Source: Erinaceus europaeus (taxonomy: Eukaryota > Chordata > Mammalia > Eulipotyphla > Erinaceidae). From it: a DNA stretch of 64,000 nt. Below, piece by piece: positions 22,259 to 33,423 of this stretch (positions are counted from its first letter, which is position 1; each line of letters begins with the position of its first letter). Location: the NCBI RefSeq assembly GCF_950295315.1, contig NC_080175.1, positions 71,240,609 through 71,304,608 of the forward strand, written 5' to 3'. Both the position numbers and the translations under genes were made by a program. The notes beneath the pieces were generated by a model, which was given only the letters and a program-made list of their open reading frames with translations, was not told the origin of the DNA and searched no databases.

Positions 22259-22354
22259 ATGGATCCCAGTCACTTTCAAAGCCAGCAACAAGCAGCTCCT
22301 GACAGCTTTCAACCTGACGCTGTTGACTGGCTATGGAAGAAGGGCAAATGCTAG
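22259..22354 (+). pseudogene. 31-codon in-frame remnant of the Vingi ORF
   Basis: An ATG lies 21 nt after the ribozyme. The frame MDPSHFQSQQQAAPDSF runs in frame into the Vingi C terminus QPDAVDWLWKKGKC and the native stop. The first half is probably the Vingi ORF N terminus. In the sister copy the frame is shifted, so there is no sign that a peptide is kept. Confidence 0.6.
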
Positions 22355-22595
22355 AAGAAGAAGAAGAAGCGGGGAAGCAATTACAGAAGCCAGACCTTCC
22401 ACCTTCTACAACCCACAATGACCGTGGGTCCATACTCCCAGAGGGATAGAGAATGGGAAAACTATCAGGGGAGGGGGTGGGATATGGAGATTAGGTGGTG
22501 GGAATTGTGTGGAGTTGTACCCCTCCTACCCTATGGATTTATTAATTTATCCTTTCTTAAATAAAAAATAAATTAAAAAAAGAAATATGTTTAGA

Positions 22596-23540
22596 GAATG
22601 TTCAGTAAACAGTGCATTGACTTGGTTATAGCACAAGTACTATGAATTGACTCACCAGTCTGTCAAGGTAAAATGGGAACAGATTAATTTCACATTGTTT
22701 GTTAGTGAGAAGACATGCATGTGACCTTTAATTCAGAGTGGTAGCCTGGTGATTTATGGCAGTTTTTCTAGATGGACATGCATTATATATTAGAAGGGCA
22801 AAAAGGGAGGAGGCAGGGAGTTAAAAATTGTAACTTTGGAATTTAACGGGATTATTTGTAATTTCTGCAGAAGATTTAAAGCAACGATGGTCAAAATTAA
22901 TAGCATTAACACTAATTTGTAAAAATAAGACAGCAAATCTGTATCTTTAGCATTGACTTCTTTCAGTTTCCACACTTCAAATGATGTTGAAATCCAATCC
23001 AATCCATTTTAATTTTAGTCAGTTTTATTAGTTGATTTATTCTCTACCTTAATATGAGCAGCTAATAATCTCCATGTTCTAATATTCTGGATATTTTATT
23101 TGGTACTAAGATGATGAGGCATAGTTCTTCTGCATGTGTGTAAACGTTTTTGTGTACTTCCGTTGACAATTGTACAACTCTCTTTACCACACTGGGAAAG
23201 ATTTGAAAGAAGATTATGGCTCAGTATTGGTGAGACAATACAATGGTGATGATTTCACTAATGCATTGAAGAAATATTAACTTTTTAGCTATATCAAATT
23301 TATTTTAATAAGGTGCTACGTATTATAATTTCTTTTAGATTTCATGCATCTGCAATGCCTCTGGTCATGTAATTGTGTATCTTCTTTGACCCTTCAATAT
23401 ACATACCCTCTATGATCCCTTTATAGAGGGAAGAATGGTAACCTAGTTCTGAGAAAACCCCACCATAAAATGATGGATTTTTTTTTTAAATGATACCCTG
23501 GCCTAAACACGTTGGTCCTTTAAATTTTAATTTCGTTTGT
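22596..23540. other. AT-rich sequence, no feature seen
   Basis: Looks single-copy. No repeat, coding frame or RNA gene recognised. Confidence 0.45.
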
Positions 23541-23544
23541 TTTC

Positions 23545-23797
23545 TTTTTCTGCCATCAGAGTGATTTCGCAGTTCAGTGTCTGCACTGCTCTTGGTTGCT
23601 ACTCACCCATCTCCTTTGTTACAGAGACAGAGAAAACAGAGAAAAGTGGAGAGACAAGAGAGAAAGAGAGACACCTGCAACACTGCTTCAACAAAAGCAA
23701 AGATTTCCCCCTGCAGGTAGGGACCAGAGGCTCAAACCTGGGTCCTTATAGTTGTAACTTGTGTGCTCAACCAAGTGCACTATTGTTCACTCCCCTC
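23545..23797 (-). mobile_element. SINE-A copy with 3' extension
   Basis: Reverse SINE: ctgccatcagagtgatt, acacctgcaacactgcttca, ctcaaacctgggtcctt and a degraded head. The TTG part is absent. Confidence 0.8.
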
Positions 23798-23999
23798 CCC
23801 TCACATTCTCAACAGCTCTTACGTGGAAAAAAAAAAAAAAGTGGGAGTTGTTTTTTTTTTTTCTGCCCTGTAATTTGAAGCAAAATAATGGCTTGCTGGG
23901 TAAATAATTAAAAAGGGAGTTTAAATTAGGAGAGAAAGGGTTAAGAAACAGCCACAATGAGGGTTAAGAAGAAGTGCAGGAAGTACAAAGTGTGGGAGT

Positions 24000-24278
24000 T
24001 GGGTGGGGCGGTAGCGCAGAGGGTTAAGCACATGTGGCAGGAAGTAAGGACTGGGCCTAAGGATCCCAGTTCGAGCCCAAGGATTCCAATTTGAGCCCCA
24101 GATCCCCAGCTATAGGGGAGCCCCTTCACAGGCGGTGAAGCAGATCTGCAGGTGTCTATCTTTCTCTCCCCTTCTCTCCATTTCTCTCAGTCCTATCTAA
24201 CAATGACAATAATAACTACAATAACAGTGAAAAAACAACAAGGGCAACAAAAGGGAAAATAAATATTTAAAAAAAAGA
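24000..24278 (+). mobile_element. SINE-B copy with duplicated B-box region
   Basis: Forward SINE with head gggcggtagcgcagagggtt and CAA-rich tail. The B-box part occurs twice: aaggatcccagttcgagccc and aaggattccaatttgagccc (24,059-24,098). Flanking gaagtacaaagtg and gaagtaagtg may be an aged duplication. Confidence 0.85.
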
Positions 24279-24559
24279 AGTAAGTGTGAGAGAATTTGAA
24301 GACTTTGATCAAGATGTAGTGTCTGGAATGAAAGGGTGTCATGGTTAGTGGGTATAAATACCACTAAATCAATGTTCAAATGATGTTCATTGAAACTGAG
24401 CCATTGTCAGCATGAGTTTTGAAGTAATCTACAACAATGTCAGGAGTGAGGGATAATGATTACTATCCTGTTGCCAAATCTTTCTTAGGTAAGCAACATA
24501 TGAGCAGAATATTACAAGTTGTTTGGATCTGAAAGAAGAATGGCATATGAATACTTTGC

Positions 24560-24905
24560 AGCCAGCCCTCTGCCCAAATTCACATGTTGAAGTTCTATCC
24601 TGCAATACCTCTAAAAGTGACTTTACTTAGAGATAGACTTTAATAATGTCATTAATTTAAGATGACATCTTTAACTGTGAACATTAGCCCAATATGACGG
24701 CTCTTCTTTTAAGTGATTATAGAGACACAGGGAAGGGCATAGGGAGGCACAAACATAAAAAAAAAGTTGTTAACATGTTAAAGAGGGAACACCCCAAGAA
24801 GCCAATATCTAGGACATCTAGCCTCTATAATGATGAAAAATAAATTTCTGTGGTTGAAGTCACCACGTATGTGGCATTATTATGGCAACTTTCTAAATCA
24901 ACACA
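24560..24905 (+). mobile_element. MaLR-type LTR (MLT1-like)
   Basis: The order caaattcacatgttgaagtt, a gatagactttaataatgtca segment, taagtgattatagagacac, ctagcctctataatgatgaa, aataaatttctgtggttgaa and ggcattattatggcaact follows MLT1-type LTRs, which end with 'tttctgttgtttaagccac'-like sequence. These are ancient and shared by mammals. The aataaa at 24,839 is the LTR polyadenylation signal. Confidence 0.75.
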
Positions 24906-24909
24906 AGGA

Positions 24910-25385
24910 GTAAGAATACTGGGTGATAGGCCAGAGTATTATGAACTAACATTTGCCTTTTGGCTAATCTCATTCATTCTTGATTGTCACACTTGCACAT
25001 AAGGAACTGATCAACAGTAGAGATGTGACTGTAAAGACTACAGCCTGGTTAGATCCTGCTTTAGTCTCCTCTGATCTTTTTTTTTCCTTTGTAAATGAGC
25101 TGTCCCTTTATACTAATGGGTCATTTATTTTGGTGTAGTGTTAGAGAGAGGAAACTTTAGCCTCCTTCCCAGAATCCCTACCGCCATATTTCATCAAGAA
25201 AACACAAGTAGATGTAGATGACTGAGGATATGGACACAATAATTATTTCAAAGTAGGATTTTTTAAATACGCAAAAGTTGTTGTTTTAGGGGAAGCTAAG
25301 AAAATTCAGCGAGATAAATTCCATTCACTATTGTGACAAAATCCATGAAGATTCTATCAGTCTAAATGCCCTTTGCAATCCTAAA
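24910..25385. other. sequence without recognisable feature
   Basis: No gene or repeat recognised. Confidence 0.4.
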
Positions 25386-25397
25386 ACCATACCACCC

Positions 25398-25558
25398 AGG
25401 GCCGGGGTTCACTTAACTGAACTTTTGCATTGCCATTTGCAAGGACCTGGGTTGAAACAGGGCTGCAAGTTATCTCTCTTTACCTTTTCTTTTCTCCCTC
25501 TTTCCCTCTCCTCTCATTCCTCTCTCAATCTATCTTTGTCTTATCAAATAAAAAAGAG
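25398..25558 (+). mobile_element. SINE-A copy, short
   Basis: Head ggccggggttcacttaac, ggacctgggttgaaacagg, CT-rich part and tail tcttatcaaataaaaaag. Flanks ataccaccc and ataccaacc suggest an aged duplication. Confidence 0.72.
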
Positions 25559-25704
25559 AAGAATACCAACCAATAACTATCCTGACATTTTTTTCAAGCT
25601 GGCTCCTGGGTTTTTTTGCAATTCTGAAAGGAAAGATTTTCCCCTCAAATAAATTCTTTTTTTATATATATGTAACTGGTTTGTTTTAGAATAGATTATA
25701 TATA

Positions 25705-25963
25705 TATATTTTTTAAATATTTATTTCCTTTTTATTGCCCTTGTTTTTATTGTTGCTGTAGTTATTATTGTTGTTGAAATTGTCATTGTTGGATAGGACA
25801 GAGAGAAATGGAGAGAGGAGGGGAAGACCTGGAGGGAGAGAGCTGAAGACAAACACCTGCAGACCTGCTTCACTGCTTGTGAAGCGACTCCCCTACAGGT
25901 GGGGAGCTAGGGGTTTGAACCTGGATCCTTACGCTGGTCCTTGCACTTTGTACCACACGTAGA
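25705..25963 (-). mobile_element. SINE-B copy, head truncated
   Basis: Reverse copy with ttgcccttgtttttattg, gataggacagagagaaatgg, cacctgcagacctgcttcac, then the B-box region. It stops before the terminal head bases. Confidence 0.82.
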
Positions 25964-25969
25964 TTCTTT

Positions 25970-26405
25970 TTTCTGATCTTTGTCACTATGACTTGAAGTC
26001 AGAATAATGCCTCTGAATAGAGGAACCCAAAAAATTTAAAATGAGAGATATTTTTATTGAGAGGAAAATGAGTTGAAAAAAAAAGAATAACTACAGTTAG
26101 TGTTTAAAATTATGTGATAAGAATAAAATCTGAGAGGATTACTCAGAAGTTTCCTGGAAACTTTTGTTTGTGAATATATAAGCCCATACACATTCATTAT
26201 AATATGTATATTGGGTCATAATGTTAAGTATATTTATATAAGAATTTGTTAGAAGTCTCATGTAGAAAAGGAAAACAAGTTTCTTCAATTAAAGAAGCTC
26301 ATTATAAAGATGTACAACAGGGCCTTAAGTTGGAAAGTGTGGATAAATATATCAATTTATAATAATAGATGATATTATCCAAAGGAGGTGTTTTTAAAAA
26401 AACAA
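25970..26405. other. AT-rich sequence, no feature seen
   Basis: No gene or repeat recognised. Confidence 0.45.
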
Positions 26406-26410
26406 AGTTG

Positions 26411-26669
26411 TTTTTTCTCCATCAGGGTTATTGCTGGAGCTTGCTGCCTCTATGGTTCAACTGCTCTAGGTGGTCATTTGTTTTCCTTTTCCATTTTTTC
26501 CCTTTCTTTTTCTTATTTCTTGATAGAGGTTAGAGACAGAGAGGGAAAGAGAGGCAAGATATCTGCAGCACTGCTCCAATTTCCTCTGCAGGTGGAGACT
26601 GGGATTTCGAACCTAGTTCCGGACAGTGGTAGCTTGTGTGCTCTGCCAGGTGAGCCACCACCCAGCCCT
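26411..26669 (-). mobile_element. SINE-A copy with 3' extension
   Basis: Reverse copy from ctccatcagggttattgctg to head caccacccagccc; the antisense B box is tttcgaacc. Flanks acaaagttg and gcaaagttt may be an aged target duplication. Confidence 0.83.
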
Positions 26670-26934
26670 TAAAAGCAAAGTTTGAAAGGAGATAACAAGA
26701 CTGACTATGACCTTTGAACCTATTGCCATTAGCCATAAAGGTCAGTAAAAGGTTTCATTCTTTCCTTGGAAGGGCACATTGCAGTCTCAATCTCCCCTCT
26801 CAAATACACTTAGGGAAGATCTGAAGTTTTGTGTGTTGTTAAGGAAGATAACTAGATCTCAGTGCACAACTGCAGTTTTCCCTTGACACTAGGATCTTAT
26901 TCATGCATAATTTCTCTTTCTGTAATGATGTTTT

Positions 26935-27048
26935 TATTTTTTTTCCAGAGAGAGAGGGAAGAGAAAGAGTGATAAACAGTGAAGGAGACGCCACAAAAAG
27001 TCCATGTGCTGTTTAACCAGATAACCACCTACAGGGGTGAAATGAAGG

Positions 27049-27079
<31 letters not shown>

Positions 27080-27190
27080 GCCTTTCACCTCTATAGAAAA
27101 AAAAGTGGGGTGGGGGAAGGCCACCAGGAGTAATAGAGTCCTTGTGCAGACACCATCTCCTTGTTTCAAAAAAAAAAAAAAAGAGGAAAA
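26935..27190. mobile_element. jumbled old SINE remnants
   Basis: Contains a (CT)n run at about 27,047-27,074 and a plus-strand 3' extension-like piece (ggccaccaggagtaatagag). Boundaries are unclear. Confidence 0.4.
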
Positions 27191-27399
27191 TGAGAGGTGA
27201 GGAAGGGAAGGGGGGAGGAGGAGGGGAAGGGAGGATCCCAGAACCGTCCTTGGCTTCACTGTGACACTCACATATGATGCTAGAATTTGGCAAAGGCACA
27301 AACCCAAGCAGGTATTTTGACCTCTCTAACTTCACTTCAGTGACAGGTCAAATGTTAATGATTTAGGAGAACTGATTATAAATTCCAGTCTGGAGTAAT

Positions 27400-27668
27400 T
27401 TTTTTTATTGCCACCTGAGTTATTGCTGAAGTCAGTGCCTGCACAACAAATCCTTTGTGCCTGGTGGCCTTTCTCTCCCCACCCCCTTCCTTTCCTTCCT
27501 TTCCTTTGACAGGATAGAGAGAAATTGAAATTGAGAGGGATAGGATAAAGAGGGAGAGAAAAAACTCTGCTTGTGAAGCTCCCCTCCTACAGGTGGAGAG
27601 TGGGTCTAGAACTGGGGTCCTTGTGTGTGGTAACCTGTGTGTTCAACCTGGTACACCAGTGCCTAATC
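27400..27668 (-). mobile_element. SINE-A copy with 3' extension
   Basis: Reverse copy: attgccacctgagttattgc, gataggataaagagggagag, gaagctcccctcctacaggt, then degraded B box and head. gagtaa at both flanks may be the duplication. Confidence 0.78.
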
Positions 27669-27698
27669 TCTTTGAGTAACTTTTAAAAATCTAGAGGA

Positions 27699-27968
27699 GG
27701 GAGTTGGGCAGTAGCGCAGCGGGTTAAGTGCACATGGCACAAAGTGCAAGGACTGGAGTAAGGATCCTCGTTCGAGCCCCCCCCCCCACCTGCAGGGGAG
27801 TCTCTTCACAAGCAGTGTCTGTCTTTGTCTCTCCCTCTCTGTCTTCCCCTCCTCTCTCAGTTTCTCTCTGTCCTATCCAACAATGAAGACATCAATAACA
27901 ACAACAATAATAACTAAAACAATCAAACAACAAGGGCAACAAAAGGGGAAATCAATAAATAATAAAAA
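27699..27968 (+). mobile_element. SINE-B copy
   Basis: Forward copy with head gagttgggcagtagcgcagc, B box cgttcgagccc and CAA-rich tail. Perfect 14-bp duplication aaaaatctagagga at 27,685-27,698 and 27,969-27,982. Confidence 0.92.
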
Positions 27969-27984
27969 AAAAATCTAGAGGAAC

Positions 27985-28390
27985 CTTCAGTGAGCTATGG
28001 ATGTATATACAATTGGGAGAAGAAGTTGAGAAAATGATGCTAGTGGCCAGTTTAAAGATATGTCCTGTTTATATACAGAGTCATAGAGAGACTCAATCAG
28101 AAAAGTCTCCTGCAAATTGACAAAGTGCACCCATGTTAAGGGTCTGTTTTAAATATTGCCAGCCCAGAGAAAATGAAATCCTCTGACAATGATACCTCAA
28201 TTGTAGGTCAATAAATATGAGCATAAATAATGAACCCTGGTGGCAACAGTAAATAAGAAAGAAACAGATTATAGATCCCCAAAGTCCATTTACCTAAGTA
28301 ACTAATAAGCTAGCCAAATGCACTGAAATGATATAACTCTGTTAATAGAATTTCTCTTTATGCATGATTCTTTCTATGACTGATGTGGAT
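27985..28390. other. sequence without recognisable feature
   Basis: No gene or repeat recognised. Confidence 0.4.
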
Positions 28391-28392
28391 AT

Positions 28393-28512
28393 CTTATGAG
28401 AGAGAGAGAGAGACCAGACTTCATCTTGGTATATGTGGTGCCTGGGATTGAACCCAGTGCTTCATGCATGCAAATCCTGCATGTTCCATGCTGAGCTATT
28501 TCTAGGGCTCCA
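28393..28512 (-). mobile_element. old tRNA-like SINE (D-like)
   Basis: GA run, then tgtggtgcctgggattgaac, ttcatgcatgcaaatcctgc and tgctgagctatttct. This is the antisense order of an old tRNA-derived SINE. Confidence 0.55.
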
Positions 28513-28514
28513 AC

Positions 28515-28905
28515 ATAAGATTCTTAACCTTGCAAACAGGAAAGCAATTGAGAACTATTTGTATAGGCTGAGATTTAAAATCTGGCTACAAACTGTAAGT
28601 GACAGTGGACACTCTCCTGAGGGTCAGGAATTTCACTATATTTTTTTCTTGCCCTGTCATTTCAAATATTATACTCCATTTCTTCCTAAAGATAAAAACA
28701 AAAAAGTGATATGACAGAAAACCAGAGTCCCTCAGGTCCCCATCTGCTCTAACATTTAATCATTCTCATAGATCAAGTAAATGAAGCTTGTGCCTTACAG
28801 AACTGACAATCTGGTTTTAGGTCAATTTTAAAGTCAGAAATCTCCTTGTCCACAGTTCTACTCTTGTGAAATTGTGTGATCATAAGTTAACACAATAAAG
28901 ATCAC
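28515..28905. other. sequence without recognisable feature
   Basis: No gene or repeat recognised. Confidence 0.4.
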
Positions 28906-28907
28906 AG

Positions 28908-28910
<3 letters not shown>

Positions 28911-28968
<58 letters not shown>
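28911..28968. repeat. compound microsatellite (CA)n(GA)n
   Basis: About 28 bp of alternating CA followed by about 29 bp of GA. Confidence 0.95.
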
Positions 28969-28969
<1 letters not shown>

Positions 28970-29525
28970 AAATGCACATATTACTGTAGGAGGAACAAAA
29001 AGACTTCCATGGGTAAAGTATCTTATGACATGCAACTCTTTGATAACTTCACCTTGTGTGCTCTTTCCAGGGCTGCCCACACAGATTCCTTAATTAAGCC
29101 TGGCCTTGACTTGTCTGATGTACAAGTAACTTTAGTTTGTGACTGAAGATAGCTCAACACCCCTCTCTGTCACCTACCCACAGTCTTGCTTCTTATTTTT
29201 AAGCAGTGACTTCTGGTTCTAGGAAATACTCTTTTTGCAGCTCTGTTTGGATTTGACAGCTTGGCTTCCTTGTGCCATGGAGTTGTTGAAGTGCTTCCTC
29301 CACCCCCTTTCTGCAAGGACTGCCGAATTAAAAAGTTTGAGGCACTGGAGCCTCATTCTGTCTGGCCTCAGGGATCTTGCAGGGATTTTAAAAGTGTAGT
29401 TTAAAGCACTCCTTCTTGCATTCTTTTTTCAGAAACTGGCAGTCATTAAAGAAATAATTTGGTGGGAAGTGATGACATTTTGGAATCAACCAGTTGAGTC
29501 ATAAAAAAAAATTAACAATTTGGGA
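28970..29525. other. less AT-rich sequence, no feature seen
   Basis: No open frame or repeat recognised in this stretch. Confidence 0.4.
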
Positions 29526-29529
29526 AGTG

Positions 29530-29712
29530 GGGGGTGGGTCTGGTTGGTGGCACACCTGGTTAAGTGCACATGTTACCATGTATAAGGACAGAGTTCAAGC
29601 CCCCATCCCCATATGGGATGCAAGGGGGAAAGCTTCAGAAACAGTGAAGCAGGACTGCAGGTGCCTCTTCAATTTCTCTCTGTCCTATAAAATCAAATAA
29701 TCAATAAATATA
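29530..29712 (+). mobile_element. SINE-A copy
   Basis: Forward copy with tggtggcacacctggttaag, cagagttcaagccccc, gaagcaggactgcaggtgcc and the tail aatcaataaatata. Confidence 0.85.
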
Positions 29713-29714
29713 TA

Positions 29715-30588
29715 CTTTGAGGAAAAAAATAATTCCCAGGAAATTGTTTATGGTAGTCTACCTAGATATCAAGAGAGGTGCTTGGGTTTGGTACTGTGGA
29801 AAGGCCTGGTGTAGTATAACAAAAAGGGCCAAAATCTTGACGAAATATGACACATGTAAATCAGTGCTTGAAAAATAAGACGAGAGTATGCTGTTGAGTG
29901 GTGCTACTAACAAGCAGAAAAAGAGAAATAGAGGAACAAGCAGCAAACTAATTCTAAATTATTATAGCGGCTGTGGTTTAATTAGGTCAAGGACATTTAT
30001 GCTTATTTCCAACCTGAATTTTTTTTTCCTTATGTGATTGGACTTCATAACCAATTTTCAGCGTAATGCATTTGCAAAAATGTACTTTGCACTGCCTTCA
30101 TTATTTTATTTTCTTGACACTTGAAAAATTAGAGTACTGCCATCATTTTAAATACAAAATTCATTTTTATTCCAGTACTATGCAAATCTTTCTTGCACAT
30201 TCTGAACCTGTGTTATGTTCTAAACTTCTGCCGACATCATGGAAAGATTCACACTCGGCATATACAATGTAGGTCAGCGTGGCTTCTGAGCTATTCAAAG
30301 TGCAGATCAGACAATTGTGCTCTTTGGGAATACATCTGAAACAAAGTTTGAAAGGTCTGGAGGGTTTATTTATTTATTTATTTATTTATTTTGGCAAAGA
30401 ATTGTACAGGAAGTCTCTTGGGCTTCCTTTCAGGAATTTTTCTGAAGAAATTTCCTTTCATGTGTGTATATGACATTTAGAAATAAAAGTCAAACAGTGA
30501 ACCTGTGGTAAGGAAGGTCCACATTCTTCTTTGCATGGATTAGTTCATAATCAGACCATCTGAAAGATGCATAGGCAGAATGTATATT
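29715..30588. other. AT-rich sequence with (TTTA)n run
   Basis: Contains a short (ttta)n array at about 30,366-30,391. Nothing else is recognised. Confidence 0.45.
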
Positions 30589-30589
30589 T

Positions 30590-30772
30590 TCTTTTCTCTC
30601 TCTTCTCTCTCTCTTTCTCCAGATAGAGACAGGCAGAGAAGAGGAAGCGAGAGTGAAAAAGACCACAGCAGTGAAGTTTCCTTTAACGTGGTGGAAGCCA
30701 GACTTAAACTTGGGTTACACACATGGCAAAGTGTCACACTATCTGCATGAGCTATTTCTCCAGCTCAACAAT
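30590..30772 (-). mobile_element. SINE-C copy
   Basis: Reverse copy: gatagagacaggcagagaag, gaccacagcagtgaagtttc, cttaaacttgggttacacac, then head gagctatttctccagct. Confidence 0.72.
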
Positions 30773-30779
30773 GTATGTT

Positions 30780-32200
30780 TTAGAAAAAAAAAAAGCAGCA
30801 CAAGTATGCTAATACCTTAATATGAAAGTGTTCTTCTGACATGACAGTACGAGTTATAATTCATAATAGTAATAATAATAGCAATTCCTCAAATGTGTAG
30901 TGTGCTCCAACAGTCCTATAATTCGCACAATAAAAATATCTTTTGTTTTTTTGCATCACAGAACACAAGAATTTAAAACAATAACAAAATACCCTTCATT
31001 CTTTTGTACTGCCAAGCTAAATTGCTGTTTTTAGAAGTTAAAAAAAATGAACAAGTATCATTTTCAATTTCAGATGAAATTGAAAGAGCAATTTCAGATG
31101 ATTCAACTTCACTCTTAATGGGAGGTTAGCAACAGTAAATCCACAAGGATTTTTCCCTTTACTTCATTTTGTTTCAAGTCTAAATGGGTCATTATTTACA
31201 CACTGACTACTAGTCTTATTAAAACCACATATCACATCATAATGGTAATTTTAATAGCTAAAGAGATAAATTGTCTCCTTATTTTTATATTTAACCTTTA
31301 GTTTAAATGTTTAATAATTGAAACCCCATTTGCATGTGGTTTCTACCATAGGTGATTATTTTTTTTATCTGAAGAAAGTACAGTGTAATGGAGGAAAGTT
31401 AAAAACATGATACACTTTATTTTATACTAATGGATATCAAGAGCTCCATAACTTTTGATTATGTTTATTAATGACTGTTAATATACAGTTATGTTAAAGA
31501 CTTTCTGCATTAGAAATAGATGCCGCACATTTGTATCCAAAATATATTTATTAATATCCCAATGCAAAATGCATCACTACACATACATGGCTCTGTATTT
31601 GATCCACACATAAAGCTACTCATCAGCTCATAAAAACATCCATTAACATTCCAGTCACAATGATTGGAGAAACAAAAAAAAAAGTAAGTCAGTTCCTACC
31701 CTTTGTGTACTGAAATAACTTTTAAGGACAAATTTAGTTTAGTACACTTTCTAGTGACAGAAAACTTGGAACATTTAAAACTCTATGGACATAGAACTGA
31801 AAGTGGGTCAGACAGGAATCATTTTGCTATGGAAATCCTGCCTTATTTCATTCATGTTACTCTTTCAATAAAATTCCAAATGAATATCTGTAAGTTCATA
31901 AAGCTCCATTTTAGGTGATAGTGAAACTAACACAAGCACACACTGATGTTTGATGTTTACCCAGGTTGTGCTTTTCTGGGAAATATAGCCGAATGCTGTG
32001 AAAAGAACATAAAATTGGAGTCAAATAGGTCTAAGTCTGAATCTCAGTTGCTCCACATATAAACCATAGGTCACTAGATAAATTCTTCTTTGAGCCTTTG
32101 CATGATGGCACTAAGATGGAAGTAGTAACACTGCAGAATTGACAGGTTTTTTTTCTTATTTTTTTGTTTAAAACAATGATATTTTTTTTCCTGTTAAACA
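30780..32200. other. AT-rich sequence, longest stretch without a recognised element
   Basis: No repeat family, coding frame or RNA gene recognised over 1.4 kb. It may be ancient unique sequence; conservation cannot be judged from one genome. Confidence 0.5.
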
Positions 32201-32202
32201 TT

Positions 32203-32768
32203 TTTAAAAATTTTATTAGTGGTTTAATAATGATTGACAAGATTGTGGAATAAGAGGGGGTGCAATCCCATACAATTCCCACCACCAGAGTTTCATATCC
32301 CATTCCCTCCACTGGAAGTTTTCCTATTCTTTATCTCTGGGAGTGTGGACCAAAGATATTTATGGGGGAGCAAAAACTGGGAGGTCTGGCATCTGTAATT
32401 GGTTCTCTACTGGACATGGACATTGGCAGGTCAGCCCATACCCCCAGCCTATTTCTATCTTTTCCTAGCGGGATAGGGCTCTGGGGAGGTAGGGCTCTAG
32501 GACACACTGGTGAGGTTGTCTGCCCAGGAAAGTTCAGTTTGGTGTCATGATAACATTTGCAACTTGGTAGCTGAAGAACATTAAGATATAAAGCATAACA
32601 GTTGCTTAATAATCAGAAACCTAAATGTAAGAGTATAGAAGATGAAATTTGGAGTATTCGTGTTAGAAGAAGCTAAGGAGTCTATTTTAGGCATATTCCA
32701 AAGGGACCATGAGTTTATTAATTTTTGCCTGAACCCAACAGCTAACATGCAGGTGGGTTAAGAGTAAC
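32203..32768 (-). mobile_element. HCR copy, 5'-truncated
   Basis: Antisense L1-like terminus (tagtggtttaataatgattg ... caattcccaccaccagag) on the left. The body contains ctgggagtgtggaccaaaga and extends to about 32,768. Confidence 0.75.
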
Positions 32769-32769
32769 A

Positions 32770-33050
32770 ATTAGATTTTTTATCATTTTATCTGAAGGTT
32801 AATAGCTTGCAGCACATTGTTGACACATGGGTATAAATTCTCATCTCCCCATGATGGGTGTCTGCAAATCAAGTTCACCTCCAACGTAGTCTTTTCTCCA
32901 TTATCAATTCATTTACCATGTCAGAGCAAATATTGTTTCAAAGGCAGGGTGATATAATGGCATCCATCTGATAATACCTATATTCTGTTATTTTTTACAT
33001 TTTTTAAAAAATGAATTTGAATGCCTTACTTGCACTATGAAATAGATGGA
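32770..33050. other. possible L1 3' UTR remnant
   Basis: gttgacacatgggtataaat at about 32,819 resembles the antisense L1 3' end seen at 37.2 kb (gttgacacatgggtacaatt). The rest is unrecognised. Confidence 0.35.
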
Positions 33051-33071
33051 TTTAAAAAAAATTGTTATCTT

Positions 33072-33405
33072 GGGAGTCGGCGGTGGCGCAGTGGGTTAAG
33101 CGCATGTGGCGCAAAGCACAGGGACCGGCGTAAGAATCCCGGTTCGAGCCCCCGGCTCCCCACCTGCAGGGGAGTCGCTTCACGGGCGGTGAAGCAGGTC
33201 TGTAGGTGTCTATCTTTCTCTCCTCCTCTCTGTCTTCCCCTCCTCTCTCCATTTCTCTCTGTCCAACAACAAAGCAACGTCAACATTGGCAATAATGACC
33301 GTATCAAGGCTGCAACAACTAGGGCAACAAAAAGGGGAAAAAATGGCCTCCAGGAGCGGTGGATTCATGGTGCAGGCACCGAGCCCAGCAATAACCCTGG
33401 AGGAA
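33072..33405 (+). mobile_element. SINE-B copy, full length and near-intact
   Basis: Head gggagtcggcggtggcgcag, A box within it, B box ggttcgagcc at 33,141-33,150, gaagcaggtctgtaggtgtc, CAA-rich part, and 3' extension ending ataaccctggagg. CpGs are well kept in the head. An 18-bp duplication (aaaaaaaattgttatctt) flanks it. The Pol III boxes look usable. Confidence 0.94.
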
Positions 33406-33423
33406 AAAAAAAATTGTTATCTT

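Larger units (their letters stand above)
22168..22369 (+). mobile_element. mini-Vingi: internally deleted Vingi (5' end joined to 3' end)
   Basis: The insert begins gggatgcattgg and ends with the Vingi C-terminal codons, TAG and a GAA-repeat tail. The last ~55 coding bases match the Vingi copies at 0.7, 10.7 and 63.3 kb. The first ~130 bases are shared only with the copy at 53.9 kb and are inferred to be the Vingi 5' end. The duplication is agcg to agcgggg (22,164 and 22,368), and the host HCR reads through when it is removed. Thousands of bases (endonuclease, RT) are missing between the two ends. Confidence 0.85.
21076..22580 (+). mobile_element. HCR copy with 5' inversion and nested mini-Vingi
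   Basis: A perfect 15-bp duplication, agaaatatgtttaga, at 21,061-21,075 and 22,581-22,595 bounds the insert. From about 21,350 the body is forward. The part 21,076-21,350 is reversed relative to the copies at 12.3 and 40.2 kb, and both pieces meet at the same sequence (caaaag / cttttg). That is the mark of twin-primed reverse transcription as seen for L1. The 3' end is ggtggtgggaattgtgtgg plus an A-rich tail. A mini-Vingi interrupts it at 22,168. Confidence 0.88.

Noticed and set aside
33072..33150. tRNA gene
   Set aside because: The A and B boxes belong to a SINE head; no acceptor stem or intact cloverleaf is present. The same applies to all other tRNA-like heads.
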